The notes beneath the pieces are model-generated. The model saw only the letters and a list, made by a program, of their open reading frames with translations. It was not told where the DNA came from and ran no database searches. The translations under genes and the position numbers were made by a program. DNA of 7,146 bases from an uncultured Actinoplanes sp. (lineage in GTDB: Bacteria; Actinomycetota; Actinomycetes; Mycobacteriales; Micromonosporaceae), in the NCBI GenBank assembly GCA_934667465.1, contig CAKUMG010000282.1, positions 1 to 7,146 of the forward strand. The letters are read 5' to 3'. Positions 1-7,146 of the stretch are shown piece after piece; positions within the stretch are counted from its first letter, which is position 1, and each line of letters starts with the position of its first letter.

Positions 1-98
1 CCGTACGGGTCGGGGCCGTCGCCGTCGTAGCCGCTGAGGAACAGCAGTCCCTCCTGCAGCGGCGACAGCGGGAGCACGTCTGCGATCTCGGCCTTCAT
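1..98 (-). CDS. Start of a downstream NRPS, N-terminal condensation domain (3' end outside window)
   Basis: The ATG at 98-96 opens a frame of 32 complete codons to the left edge without a stop. The protein begins [20 protein letters not shown]. The [12 protein letters not shown] stretch is the C1 core motif of a condensation domain, in the form usual for DCL domains that accept a D-configured donor. This fits the upstream protein ending in an epimerization domain. Very few residues precede the motif, as expected when the N-terminus of the C domain itself acts as docking acceptor. The start overlaps the upstream stop by four bases (ATGA) in a different frame, and an AAGGTGG Shine-Dalgarno-like sequence sits eight bases upstream, which together fix the start well. 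Co-transcription and translational coupling are inferred. Further domains cannot be seen. Confidence 0.9.
   Translation of the reverse strand, partial: MKAEIADVLPLSPLQEGLLFLSGYDGDGPDPY
95..98 (-). other. ATGA stop/start overlap between two NRPS genes
   Basis: The minus strand reads ATGA at 98-95: the ATG of the downstream synthetase shares two bases with the TGA of the upstream one. Overlaps of this type are common between co-transcribed genes and favour coupled translation, here of two proteins that must work in sequence on the same peptide. Confidence 0.92.
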
Positions 99-3000
99 CG
101 GTTCGCCCACCTTGCCTGGAGCTTGGCCAGCCGGGACTCGTTCAGCCCGGCCAGGGACACGTCGCCGACGGTGAGCCGGCGGGCGCCGGGGTCGGCTTGC
201 GCGAGGGCGCGCAGGGCGCGGAACCACAGGTCCGCGAGCCGGTCGACGTCGGCCTCGGCGAACACCTGCCCGGCGTAGGCCCAGGTGGCCCGCAGGTCGG
301 AGCCGAGGGCGGTGACGTCGACGGTCAGGGTGTGCTCGGCGGTCCGCTCGTCGTCGTAGGTGCCGCCGAGCCCGCCGATCGGCCGCCAGTCGTCCTGTTC
401 GGAAGGTGAGCCACCGAGGCGGCCGAGGTAGTTGAAGGCGATGCCGGGGCGGGGTGAGCCGGCCAGGGGCGCCTGGGGGGTGAGGTCGCGCAGGAGGCCG
501 TAGCCGATGCCGCGGTCGGGGACGGCGCCGAGCGATTCGCGGACGGCGGCGACGGCGCGGGCGGCGGCCGCGGGGTCGCGTTCGGCCTCGTCGAGGGTCA
601 CGCCCGCGGCCGGGAGGCGTACGGGATAGGCGGTGGTGAACCAGCCGATCGTGCGGGAGAGGTCCGCGCCGGGGACCAGGTCCTGCTGGCGGCCGTGGCC
701 CTCCAGCTCGACGACAGGATCCGCTTCCGAGAAATGGGCACCTAGTGCGAGGCCCAGCGCGGTGAGCAGGACGTCGTCGACGCGGGCGCGCAGCCGGTCC
801 GGGACCTCGCCGAGCAACGGCTCAGCATCGGGCAGGGTGCGGATGAGCGATCGCGTGGCGCCGAAGGTGTCGCGGCCGGGGACGGGCCGCGGCACCTTGG
901 TCACGGCGGCGATCGAAGACCAGTACGGGAGCTCTGCGCGCTTGGCCTCGGCGAGCGCGGGCAGGGCGGCGGTCCAGCGGCGCAGTGACGTCGGGACCGG
1001 GCGCAGCCGCGGTTCCCGGCCCGCGTGGATCGCCGTGTACGCGGATTCGAGGTCCGGCAGCAGGATGCGCCACGAGACGCCGTCCATGACGAGGTGGTGC
1101 ACGAGCAGCAGCAGCTCGGGGCGGTCGCCCTCGACGAAAGCCGCGCTCACCATCCGCCCGGCGGCCGGGTCGAGCCCTTCCCGGGCCGTCGCGTAGGCCG
1201 CGTCCCGGTCCGGGACCCGGTGCAGGACAACGGGTTCCGTGCCGTCCGGGATGGTGATGGCGTCGCCGACGCGGGCGCGCAGGGCGTCGTGGTGGGCCAC
1301 GACCGCGGTGAGGGCCGAGGCCAGGGCCGCGGGGTCGGTGCCGGGCGGCAGGCCGATCAGCATGGACTGGCCGTACTTCGCGACGGCCGGGTCCGAGGTC
1401 AGGAAGCGGTGCATGATCGGCGTGGGCGCGAGCTCGCCGGCGCCGTCGTCGTGGGTGGCCGCATCGGCGGTGCGGGCGGCGGCGGCGAGGCCGCGGACCG
1501 TCGGGTGCTCGAAGATGTCGCGCGGCGAGAGCAGCAGGCCGTGCTCCCGGGCGCGGGCGACGAGCTGGATCGACAGGATGCTGTCGCCGCCGAGCGCGAA
1601 GAAGCCCTCGGTGACGCCGACCCGGTCGCGGCCGAGCAGCTCCGCGACGAGCCCGGCCAGCAGTTCCTCGGCCGGGGTTTCCGCCTCGGTAAGAGAGCCG
1701 GGGGCAGTGGCGAAGTCGGGCGGCGCGAGCCGGGAGCGGTCGAGCTTGCCGGCGACGCTCAGGGGCAGCGCGTCGAGCTCGACCCAGTGCGACGGGACCA
1801 TGGATTCCGGGATCGCCTCGGCGGCCGTACGCGCGACGGCAGCCGTGTCGAGCGAGTGACCGACGAGGTAGCCGACGAGGCGGTTCCGGCCGTCCGGGCC
1901 GGGGTGGACGGCGACGGCGGCGGCCGTCACGGACGGGTGGGCGAACAGCGCGGCCTCGACTTCGGCCGGTTCGATGCGCAGGCCGCGGACCTTGATCTGC
2001 TCGTCGGCGCGGCCCAGGTATTCGAGGAGCCCGGCGGCGTTCCAGCGGGCCAGGTCGCCGGTCCGGTAGAGCCGCTCGCCGGGCGTGAACGGGTCGGCGA
2101 CGAACCGGGCGGAGGTCAGGGCCGGGCGGGCGAGGTAGCCGCGGGCCAGGCCGGTGCCGCCCAGGTAGAGCTCGCCGGTCGCGCCCGGGGGCACGGGTGC
2201 CAGGTCGGGCCCGAGGACGTAGGCGCGCTTGCCGAGGTCGGGCCGCCCGATCGGCAGGACCGCGCCGGGGTGGTCCGGGTCGGCGGGCCACAGCGTCGCG
2301 TTGACGGTGTGCTCGGTGGGCCCGTAGCAGTTGAGGAACAGCCGCCCGCGGGCCCAGCGGCGCACGAGGTCGCGGCGCAGCGCCTCGGTGCCGACGAGCA
2401 TCGTGATCCCGTCCGGCAGGGTGGCGTCGGCGGGCAGCGACGCGACCACCGACGGCGGGATCACCAGGTGGGTGAGCCGCTGCTCGGTGGCGAAGCGGGC
2501 CAGGGCGGCGCCGGCGCGGGCGTGCTCGGGCAGGATCACCAGGGTGCCGCCGGAGAGCATGCTCATGGCGAGCTCGGCCACGGTGACGTCGAACGAGTAC
2601 GACGCGAACTGGCCGAGGCGGGTGCCGGGGGCGCTGCGCGCGGCGCCGCCCATGTTCGCCACCATGGAGGCCAGGCCGCGGTGCGGGACGCCGACGCCCT
2701 TGGGGCGACCGGTCGAGCCCGAGGTGTAGATGACGTAGGCGAGCGCGTCGGGGTGGGTAACGCGTACGGGCAGGGGGGTTTCGGGGCCGTCGGCGGTGAT
2801 CAGCACGCGCGGGATGGTGACACCGGGCAGCGGGGCCGCGTCGACGATCAGGACCGGCTGGGCGTCGTCGAGGACGTGCCGGACGCGGGCGGCGGGGTGG
2901 TCGGGGTCGATCGGGAGGTAGGCGGCGCCGGTCTTCGCGACGGACAGCAGCGCGACGACGAAGTCGGCCGAGCGGGGCAACGCGATCGCGACAAGTTTCT

Positions 3001-6000
3001 CGGGGCCGGCGCCGGCGGCGGTCAGCGCGTGGGCGAGGCGGTTAGAAGCCCGGTCCAGCTCGGCGAACGTGAAGCGGCGGTCGCCGTCCTCGAGCGCGGG
3101 CGCGTCCGGGCGAGCCGCGACCTGGTCGGCGAAGAGGGAGGCGAGATCCCTTTCGCCGATAGGAGCATGATCGATGGCCCCGCCCCGGGAAACCTGGGCA
3201 AGCTCGGCGTCGGTGAGGACGCCGATGCGGCTGATCGGGACGGTGGGGTCGGCCGTGGCGGCGGTCAGGACTCGGGCGAGGCGATCGAGGAGCGTCGCGG
3301 TGGTGGTGTCGTCGAACAGGTCGCGGGCGGTGGTGAGCGACAGGGTCAGGGACCCGCCGGGCTCCTCGGTGACGACGAACGTGAGGTCGAACTTGGCCAC
3401 GTCGAAGCCCGCGTCGACCGGCTCGGTGCGCAGGCCGGGCAGGCCGAGGTCGCCGTCGGCGGCGTACCGGTGGGTGGTGACGACCTGGAACAGCGGATGC
3501 CGGGCGAGCGAGCGGGCCGGGGCGAGCCGGTCCACGAGCCGCTCGAACGGCAGCTCGGCGTGGGCGAACGCGGCCAGGTCGGCGCCGCGGACGCGGGCCA
3601 GCAACTCGGCGAACGCCGGGTCGCCGGAGACGTCCGTGCGCAGCACGAGCGTGTTGAGGAAGCAGCCCACGAGGTCGTCGAGGGCCGCGTCGGAGCGCCC
3701 GGCGACAGGGGTGCCGAGGGGCAGGTCGGTGCCCGCCCCAAGCTTGCGGAGCAGCACGGCGACGGCGGCCTGCAGCACCATGAACACGGTCGCGTGCTGC
3801 CCGGCGGCGAGCGCCCGCACCCGCGCGGCCAGCTCGGCGTCCAGGGGCAGGTGCTCGGTGTGCCCGCGGTACGTGGCGACCGCGGGGCGCGGCCGGTCGT
3901 AGGGCAGGGCCAGTTCCTCGGGCAGGCCGCGCAGGGTCTCGGTCCAGTGGGCGAGCTCGTCGCGTTCCACGCCGCCGGCGAGCACGTCGCGTTGCCAGAG
4001 CGCGTAGTCGGCGTACTGGACCGGCAGCGGCGTCCAGCGGGGCGCCGAGCCGTCGCGGCGGGCGGCGTAGGCGGTGGCGAGGTCGGTGAAGAGCGGGCGG
4101 GCGGACCATTCGTCGGCCGCGATGTGATGCACGACCAGCACGAGGATGTGCTCGTCCGGCGCCAGGCGCAGCACGTCGAGGCGGATCGGGGCCTCGGTCG
4201 CGAGCGGGAAGGGCCGGTGCACCGCCGTGTCGATCAGCGCGGGCACGGTGTCCGGCGTGGCGTCGCGGAGGGCGTACGGGATCAGCAGTTGATCGGTGGG
4301 GATGACGGCCTGGACCGGGCGGCCGTCGCCGGACGGGTAGCGGGTGCGCAGGATCTCGTGCCGGTCGAGGACGTCGCCGAGGGCGGCGCGCAGGGCGCCG
4401 GCGTCGAGCGGGCCGTGCATGCGGGCGGCGAACGGGATGTTGTAGGTCGCCGACGGGCCGTCCATCCGGTCGATGAACCACAGCCGCTGCTGCGCCGCGG
4501 ACAAGGGCGATTCGCCCGTACGCTCCCCGCGCGCGACCGGCGGCAACCCGGAGCCGCGCTCCCGGCGCGCGATCGCGGCGAGCGCCCGGACCGTCGGCGC
4601 CTCGAAGATGTCGCCCAGGGTCAGCGGCACGTCCAGGACGCCGCGCAGCCGGGTGGCGAGCCGCACGGCCAGCAGCGAGTGCCCGCCGAGCGCGAAGAAG
4701 TCGTCCGTGGCACTGACCCGCGGCACGTCGAGCAGCTCCGCGAAGACGGCGGCCAGGACCTCCTCGGTGGCGTCGCGCGGCGCCTCGGATCCGGCGGGCG
4801 TGGCGACCGGGTCCGGCAGCGCCGCCCGGTCCACCTTGCCGTGCGCGGTGACGGGCAGCTCGTCGAGCACGGTGAGCACCGACGGGATCAGGTGACCGGG
4901 CAGCACGTCGGCGAGCCGGGTCCGCAGGTCGGCGCCGGGGGTGCCGGTCACGTAGGCGATCAGACGGTCGTCGCGGGCCACGACGGCGGCGGCCGTGACG
5001 CCGGGCTGGGCGGCCAGGGCGGCCTCGACCTCGCCGGGCTCGACCCGGATGCCCCGGATCTTCACCTGGTCGTCGCCGCGGCCGAGGAACTCGAGCGCGC
5101 CGCCGGGGCCGCGGCGGACCAGGTCGCCGGTGCGGTAGAGGCGGGTGCCCGCGGGGCCGTACGGGTCGGCGACGAACCGCTCGGCCGTGAGCGCGCCGCG
5201 GCCGAGGTAGCCGTGGGCGAGCTGCACGCCGGCGAGATAGAGCTCGCCACCGACGCCGGGCGGCACCGGGCACAGCCGCTCGTCGAGCACGTGGGTGCGG
5301 GTGTTCCAGACCGGGTGGCCGATCGGGACACCGCGCTCCGGCACGGTCGTCACGGGCCAGCTCGTCACGTCCACAGTGGCCTCGGTCGGGCCGTACAGGT
5401 TGTGCAGGGCGGTGCCGGGGAGCAGGCGCAGGCAGTCGGCGGCGACCGGGGCGGGCAGGGCCTCGCCGCTGGTGACGAGCAGCCGCAGCCGCGGGACGGG
5501 CCCGGCGACGGCGAGGAACTCGCGCAGCATGGACGGCACGAAGTGCGCGACGGTGATCCCGGCCCGCAGGAAGAGCCGGTGCAGGTACGCGGGGTCGCGG
5601 TGCCCGCCCGGCTCGGCGAGCACGAGCTCGGCGCCGGCCAGGGCGGGCCAGAAGAACTCCCACACGGACACGTCGAACGTGGCGGGCGTCTTCTGCACCA
5701 CCCGGTCGCGGGCGGTCAGCGCGTAGGTGCCCTGCATCCACGCGAGCCGGTTCGCGAACGCGCGGTGGCCGACGAGCACGCCCTTGGGGCGCCCGGTCGA
5801 GCCGGAGGTGAAGATGACGTACGCGGCGGTGTCCGGCCCGGGCGGCGGCGGCACCTCGTCGCCCGCCCAGGACCGGGCCTCGGCGGCGGTGAGCACCAGG
5901 CGCGCGCCGGCGTCGTGCACGATGACGTCGGCGCGGGCCTGCGGGGTGTCCGGGTCGATCGGCAGGTACGCGGCCCCGGCGCGCAGCACGCCCCACAGCG

Positions 6001-7146
6001 CGACGACGAGGTCGATTCCGCGCGGGATGCGAACACCGACGACGTCGCCGGGCCGGGTGCCGCGCTCGCGCAGGGCGGCGGCGAGGGTGCCGCTGCGGCG
6101 GGCCAGCTCGGCGTAGGTGACCGTCTCGGCGTCGGTGCGCAGGGCGACGGCGCCGGGGCTGCGGGCCGCGGTGTCCAGCAGCCAGTCGACGACCGTGCCG
6201 CCCCTGATCGCGCGCGTGGTGTCGGCGGCGACCTTCTCGGCGGGGAGCAGCAGGTCCAGCTCGGACAGCCGGGGGTCGGCCGGGGCCTGGGCAAGGACGG
6301 CGGCCAGCCGGTCCAGCAGCGCCGCGGCCGTGGCCTCGTCGAACAGGTCGGTGGCGTAGTTGAGCGCCAGGCCCCGGTCGGTGAGCAGGAAGCTCAGGTC
6401 GAACTTGGCGGTGTCCGGGTCGGCGGTGAGCGGCTCGGTGACCAGCCCGGCGAGGCGGAACCGGTCGGCCTGTGGGCGGTGCTGGTTGACGAGGACCTGG
6501 AACAGCGGGTGCCGGGCGCGGGAGCGGGCCGGGCTGAGGTGCCGTACGAGCTCCTCGAACGGCACGTCCTGGTGGGCGAACGCGGCCACGTCGGTCTCGC
6601 GGACGCGGCGGGCCAGTTCGGCGAACGTGGGGTCGCCGGAGGCGTCGGTGCGCAGCACGACGGTGTCCACGAACAGGCCCACCATCGGCTCGAGGGCCGC
6701 CGCGGTCCGGCCGCCGACGGGGGCGCCGAGCGGCAGGTCGGTGCCGGCGCCGAGCCGGGACAGCAGGGCGGCGACCGCCGCCTGGAACGCCATGAACGGG
6801 GTGACACCCAGCGACCGGGCCAGCTCGTCGAGGCCCGCGGGGAGCCGGGTGGTGACGGTGGCGCCGCGGTAGCTCTGGACGGCCGGGCGGGGACGGTCGG
6901 CCGGCAGGGTCAGCTCGGCGGGCAGGCCGGCGAGCCGCTCGCGCCAGTAGCCGAGCGACGACGAGCGCCGCACGACGTCGCGCTGCCAGAGGGTGTAGTC
7001 GGCGTACTGGACGGGCAGCGGCGTGAAGCCGGGCTCGCGGCCGTCGCGGCGGGCCTCGTAGGCGGTGGCGAGGTCGGCGACGAGCGGGCCGGTGGAGAGG
7101 GCGTCGGCGGCGGTGTGGTGCACGACGAGGACCAGGTACGCGTCGC
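95..7146 (-). CDS. Non-ribosomal peptide synthetase, two modules, C(partial)-A-T-C-A-T-E; 5' end outside window
   Basis: Multimodular cytoplasmic NRPS that adds two residues to a growing peptide and epimerizes the second. Residues are numbered from the GTG-encoded valine at 7123-7121; seven further in-frame codons (DAYLVLV) precede it to the window edge, so that GTG is internal ([11 protein letters not shown]) and the real start lies beyond 7146. Seen in order: C from its HHxxxD motif (to about residue 298), A1 (311-770), T1 (783-853, Ser816), C2 (871-1300), A2 (1327-1803), T2 (1816-1886, Ser1848), E (1898-2325) and a short tail to residue 2342. All catalytic cores are present with no frameshift or internal stop. 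The A1 pocket indicates serine; A2 is unassigned. There is no thioesterase, so the chain passes to another protein, very likely the NRPS whose ATG overlaps this TGA. The missing 5' part may hold further modules. The family call is certain; the product is not known. Confidence 0.98.
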   Translation of the reverse strand, partial: DAYLVLVVHHTAADALSTGPLVADLATAYEARRDGREPGFTPLPVQYADYTLWQRDVVRRSSSLGYWRERLAGLPAELTLPADRPRPAVQSYRGATVTTRLPAGLDELARSLGVTPFMAFQAAVAALLSRLGAGTDLPLGAPVGGRTAAALEPMVGLFVDTVVLRTDASGDPTFAELARRVRETDVAAFAHQDVPFEELVRHLSPARSRARHPLFQVLVNQHRPQADRFRLAGLVTEPLTADPDTAKFDLSFLLTDRGLALNYATDLFDEATAAALLDRLAAVLAQAPADPRLSELDLLLPAEKVAADTTRAIRGGTVVDWLLDTAARSPGAVALRTDAETVTYAELARRSGTLAAALRERGTRPGDVVGVRIPRGIDLVVALWGVLRAGAAYLPIDPDTPQARADVIVHDAGARLVLTAAEARSWAGDEVPPPPGPDTAAYVIFTSGSTGRPKGVLVGHRAFANRLAWMQGTYALTARDRVVQKTPATFDVSVWEFFWPALAGAELVLAEPGGHRDPAYLHRLFLRAGITVAHFVPSMLREFLAVAGPVPRLRLLVTSGEALPAPVAADCLRLLPGTALHNLYGPTEATVDVTSWPVTTVPERGVPIGHPVWNTRTHVLDERLCPVPPGVGGELYLAGVQLAHGYLGRGALTAERFVADPYGPAGTRLYRTGDLVRRGPGGALEFLGRGDDQVKIRGIRVEPGEVEAALAAQPGVTAAAVVARDDRLIAYVTGTPGADLRTRLADVLPGHLIPSVLTVLDELPVTAHGKVDRAALPDPVATPAGSEAPRDATEEVLAAVFAELLDVPRVSATDDFFALGGHSLLAVRLATRLRGVLDVPLTLGDIFEAPTVRALAAIARRERGSGLPPVARGERTGESPLSAAQQRLWFIDRMDGPSATYNIPFAARMHGPLDAGALRAALGDVLDRHEILRTRYPSGDGRPVQAVIPTDQLLIPYALRDATPDTVPALIDTAVHRPFPLATEAPIRLDVLRLAPDEHILVLVVHHIAADEWSARPLFTDLATAYAARRDGSAPRWTPLPVQYADYALWQRDVLAGGVERDELAHWTETLRGLPEELALPYDRPRPAVATYRGHTEHLPLDAELAARVRALAAGQHATVFMVLQAAVAVLLRKLGAGTDLPLGTPVAGRSDAALDDLVGCFLNTLVLRTDVSGDPAFAELLARVRGADLAAFAHAELPFERLVDRLAPARSLARHPLFQVVTTHRYAADGDLGLPGLRTEPVDAGFDVAKFDLTFVVTEEPGGSLTLSLTTARDLFDDTTTATLLDRLARVLTAATADPTVPISRIGVLTDAELAQVSRGGAIDHAPIGERDLASLFADQVAARPDAPALEDGDRRFTFAELDRASNRLAHALTAAGAGPEKLVAIALPRSADFVVALLSVAKTGAAYLPIDPDHPAARVRHVLDDAQPVLIVDAAPLPGVTIPRVLITADGPETPLPVRVTHPDALAYVIYTSGSTGRPKGVGVPHRGLASMVANMGGAARSAPGTRLGQFASYSFDVTVAELAMSMLSGGTLVILPEHARAGAALARFATEQRLTHLVIPPSVVASLPADATLPDGITMLVGTEALRRDLVRRWARGRLFLNCYGPTEHTVNATLWPADPDHPGAVLPIGRPDLGKRAYVLGPDLAPVPPGATGELYLGGTGLARGYLARPALTSARFVADPFTPGERLYRTGDLARWNAAGLLEYLGRADEQIKVRGLRIEPAEVEAALFAHPSVTAAAVAVHPGPDGRNRLVGYLVGHSLDTAAVARTAAEAIPESMVPSHWVELDALPLSVAGKLDRSRLAPPDFATAPGSLTEAETPAEELLAGLVAELLGRDRVGVTEGFFALGGDSILSIQLVARAREHGLLLSPRDIFEHPTVRGLAAAARTADAATHDDGAGELAPTPIMHRFLTSDPAVAKYGQSMLIGLPPGTDPAALASALTAVVAHHDALRARVGDAITIPDGTEPVVLHRVPDRDAAYATAREGLDPAAGRMVSAAFVEGDRPELLLLVHHLVMDGVSWRILLPDLESAYTAIHAGREPRLRPVPTSLRRWTAALPALAEAKRAELPYWSSIAAVTKVPRPVPGRDTFGATRSLIRTLPDAEPLLGEVPDRLRARVDDVLLTALGLALGAHFSEADPVVELEGHGRQQDLVPGADLSRTIGWFTTAYPVRLPAAGVTLDEAERDPAAAARAVAAVRESLGAVPDRGIGYGLLRDLTPQAPLAGSPRPGIAFNYLGRLGGSPSEQDDWRPIGGLGGTYDDERTAEHTLTVDVTALGSDLRATWAYAGQVFAEADVDRLADLWFRALRALAQADPGARRLTVGDVSLAGLNESRLAKLQARWANR
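98..178 (-). other. C-terminal docking tail (COM-donor-like) after the E domain
   Basis: Residues 2316-2342 run from [11 protein letters not shown] to QARWANR and follow the last E-domain strand. A short tail of this kind after a terminal E domain, with an L-T/P-x-D-x-x-L start and then a charged helix, is what short communication-mediating donor segments look like in other synthetases. Its partner would be the N-terminus of the downstream protein, whose C domain begins within its first ten residues. The role is inferred from position and general appearance; no specific contact residues were matched. Confidence 0.5.
107..113 (-). promoter_or_regulatory. Ribosome binding site of the downstream NRPS
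   Basis: Read on the minus strand this is AAGGTGG, one mismatch from AGGAGG over its core, with eight bases between it and the ATG at 98-96. It lies inside the last codons of the upstream synthetase. It supports the ATG as the true start and suggests reinitiation by ribosomes finishing the upstream gene. Confidence 0.6.
149..1432 (-). other. Epimerization domain of module 2
   Basis: Converts the alpha carbon of the T2-bound residue from L to D before transfer. Motifs: E1 TPIMHRF (1901-1907), HHDALRAR (1944-1951), E2 [13 protein letters not shown] (2009-2021), E4 [13 protein letters not shown] (2115-2127), E5 VELEGHGR (2138-2145), E6 [14 protein letters not shown] (2155-2168) and E7 GIGYGLLR (2205-2212) with FNYLGR (2230-2235). 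The catalytic His of HHxxxDG (H2010, codon 1096-1094) and the catalytic Glu of EGHGR (E2141, codon 703-701) are both present, so it should be active. Minor departures from consensus are GRQQD where GREE is usual and LLRDL where LLRYL is usual. The next protein starts with a DCL-like C domain, as expected for a D donor. Confidence 0.95.
1466..1678 (-). other. Thiolation (peptidyl carrier) domain of module 2, E-partner type
   Basis: Carries the second residue and presents it for condensation and epimerization. The motif [16 protein letters not shown] (1839-1854) contains Ser1848 (codon 1582-1580), the phosphopantetheine site. LGGDS, as opposed to LGGHS in module 1, is the form typical of carriers that serve an epimerization domain, and an E domain follows directly. 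Confidence 0.95.
1715..3145 (-). other. Adenylation domain of module 2, substrate unassigned
   Basis: Activates the second residue. Motifs: A2 [14 protein letters not shown] (1397-1410), A3 [15 protein letters not shown] (1463-1477), A4 [10 protein letters not shown] (1511-1520), A5 [13 protein letters not shown] (1598-1610), A7 YRTGDLARW (1686-1694), A8 [15 protein letters not shown] (1709-1723) and A10 AGKLDR with Lys1793. By-eye alignment to GrsA PheA gives D1512, V1513, A1516, V1554, L1576, G1578, C1599, V1607, N1608, K1793, i.e. DVAVLGCVNK. I do not recognise this as an established code. The small residue at position 239 with Gly301 and Cys322 implies a roomy pocket. It shares the L-G and N-K positions with hydroxyornithine codes (DMENLGLINK) and overall feel with some Trp codes. 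D1512 argues for an ordinary alpha-amino acid. The domain call is firm; the substrate is open. Confidence 0.93.
3224..4513 (-). other. Condensation domain of module 2, LCL type
   Basis: Complete domain that joins the seryl-chain on T1 to the residue on T2. Motifs: C1 [18 protein letters not shown] (872-889), C2 RHEILRTRY (921-929), C3 HHIAADEWS (999-1007, catalytic H1000), C4 [10 protein letters not shown] (1037-1046), C5 [12 protein letters not shown] (1153-1164), C6 [13 protein letters not shown] (1188-1200) and C7 ARHPLFQV (1207-1214). The SxAQxRLWF and HPLFQV wording is that of LCL domains, which agrees with an unepimerized L-serine donor. Glu replaces the glycine of HHxxxDG; DEW variants are familiar in actinobacterial C domains, and both histidines and the Asp are kept, so activity is expected. 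Confidence 0.95.
3983..4086 (-). repeat. C-domain DNA repeat, module 2 copy
   Basis: This stretch matches 6974-7077 at a constant offset of 2991 bases (997 codons). Two perfect blocks are visible: 18 bases at 4004-4021 (equal to 6995-7012) and 21 bases at 4066-4086 (equal to 7057-7077). It encodes the C3-C4 region of the second C domain. It is the best preserved part of a wider likeness between the two C domains. Confidence 0.75.
4565..4777 (-). other. Thiolation (peptidyl carrier) domain of module 1
   Basis: Carries the serine, and then the extended chain, as a thioester on phosphopantetheine. The motif [16 protein letters not shown] (807-822) holds Ser816 (codon 4678-4676), the attachment site. 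The LGGHS form is the one usual for carriers that hand directly to a C domain, which matches the C2 domain next in line and the lack of an E domain in this module. Confidence 0.95.
4814..6193 (-). other. Adenylation domain of module 1, predicted L-serine
   Basis: Activates an amino acid as its aminoacyl-AMP and loads it on T1. Core motifs seen: A2 [11 protein letters not shown] (381-391), A3 [15 protein letters not shown] (435-449), A4 [10 protein letters not shown] (483-492), A5 [12 protein letters not shown] (575-586), A7 YRTGDLVR (663-670), A8 [15 protein letters not shown] (686-700) and A10 with Lys763. Aligned by eye to GrsA PheA, the pocket is D484, V485, W488, H527, V550, S552, L576, V584, D585, K763, giving DVWHVSLVDK. 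The DVWH-S-L-DK pattern is the well-known serine code, so the substrate call is strong although it rests on a manual alignment. All catalytic residues look intact. Nothing here shows whether an MbtH partner is needed. Confidence 0.92.
6230..7146 (-). other. Condensation domain of module 1 (N-terminal part missing)
   Basis: Forms the peptide bond between the upstream chain and the serine held on T1. Only the part from the active-site motif onward is in the window: HHTAADALS (H2, H3, D7), then C4 [10 protein letters not shown] (40-49), C5 [12 protein letters not shown] (149-160), C6 [10 protein letters not shown] (184-193) and C7 [11 protein letters not shown] (200-210). The HPLFQV ending and YADYxLWQRD wording are typical of LCL domains, so the donor residue is probably L-configured, though the diagnostic N-terminal motifs are outside the window. 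The catalytic second His (H3) is present. The glycine of HHxxxDG is Ala, and the usual Asn of the C5 GxFVNT motif is Asp. It closely resembles the second C domain in this protein. Confidence 0.93.
6974..7077 (-). repeat. C-domain DNA repeat, module 1 copy
   Basis: This is the module 1 partner of 3983-4086, with the same two perfect blocks at 6995-7012 and 7057-7077. It encodes the region from LATAY through [10 protein letters not shown] in the first C domain. The likeness points to module duplication or later gene conversion between C domains. Confidence 0.75.

Noticed and set aside
1..149. Thioesterase or other release domain at the end of the synthetase
   Set aside because: There is no GxSxG motif or extra length after the E domain; the protein ends with a short tail and the next gene continues the assembly line.
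1900..2100. Possible methyltransferase or oxidase insertion between A8 and A10 of an adenylation domain
   Set aside because: The spacing from A8 (about residue 1723) to the A10 lysine (1793) is normal for an uninterrupted A domain, and the same holds in A1 (700 to 763). No extra domain fits.
822..2291. Minus-strand open frame of 489 codons inside module 2
   Set aside because: It overlaps the A2, T2 and E coding sequence in another frame, with low-complexity Arg/Pro composition and no recognisable motif.
3174..3902. Plus-strand open frames antisense to the synthetase (also near 633-1196, 1239-1859 and 6360-6872)
   Set aside because: They are Ser/Arg/Ala-rich antisense shadows of a well-supported gene, with no motif and no independent start signal that I could see.
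3042..5996. Long minus-strand open frame of 984 codons in another frame
   Set aside because: Its translation is Arg/Pro/Ala-rich and without domains, and it lies wholly inside the NRPS gene. It is a high-GC frame shadow.
7121..7123. GTG as the start codon of the large synthetase
   Set aside because: It encodes the valine just before the HHxxxD motif of a C domain, and the frame stays open to the window edge with C-domain residues (DAYLVLV). It is an internal codon; the gene begins outside the window.

Overview
The window is a piece of an actinomycete-type non-ribosomal peptide synthetase (NRPS) operon, all on the minus strand. The DNA is very GC-rich with strong G/C preference at third codon positions. 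The domain wording (HHIAADEW in a C domain, TPIMHRF at the start of an E domain) is also typical of Streptomyces, Amycolatopsis and related actinobacteria. The genus cannot be fixed from this window.

Layout, in the direction of transcription (high to low coordinates). One reading frame fills 7146-95. It is open at the right edge, so the true start lies outside the window. It encodes C(partial)-A-T-C-A-T-E followed by a short C-terminal tail. Module 1 (about 7146-4565) has a condensation domain cut just before its HHxxxD active site, an adenylation domain whose ten-residue pocket reads as a clear serine code, and an LGGHS carrier domain. Module 2 (about 4513-149) has a complete LCL-type condensation domain, an adenylation domain with an unusual pocket (D-V-A-V-L-G-C-V-N-K) that I cannot assign safely, an LGGDS carrier domain and an apparently active epimerization domain. 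The synthetase ends at a TGA that overlaps the ATG of the next gene (ATGA, 98-95). The 32 complete codons of that next gene visible before the left edge encode the start of another condensation domain.

How the parts work together: an upstream peptidyl or acyl intermediate is joined to serine on module 1, then to residue X on module 2. X is epimerized to the D form and passed in trans to the C domain at the start of the downstream protein. The C-terminal tail after the E domain and the N-terminus of the next protein look like a matched short docking (COM-type) pair. No thioesterase, MbtH, tailoring, transport or regulatory gene, mobile element, RNA gene or CRISPR lies in the window, and there is no intergenic gap.

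The machinery is conventional NRPS logic; I see no new kind of system. The points most worth following are the unassigned second pocket, the visible inter-protein docking junction, and the roughly 3 kb module-level duplication of the C domains.
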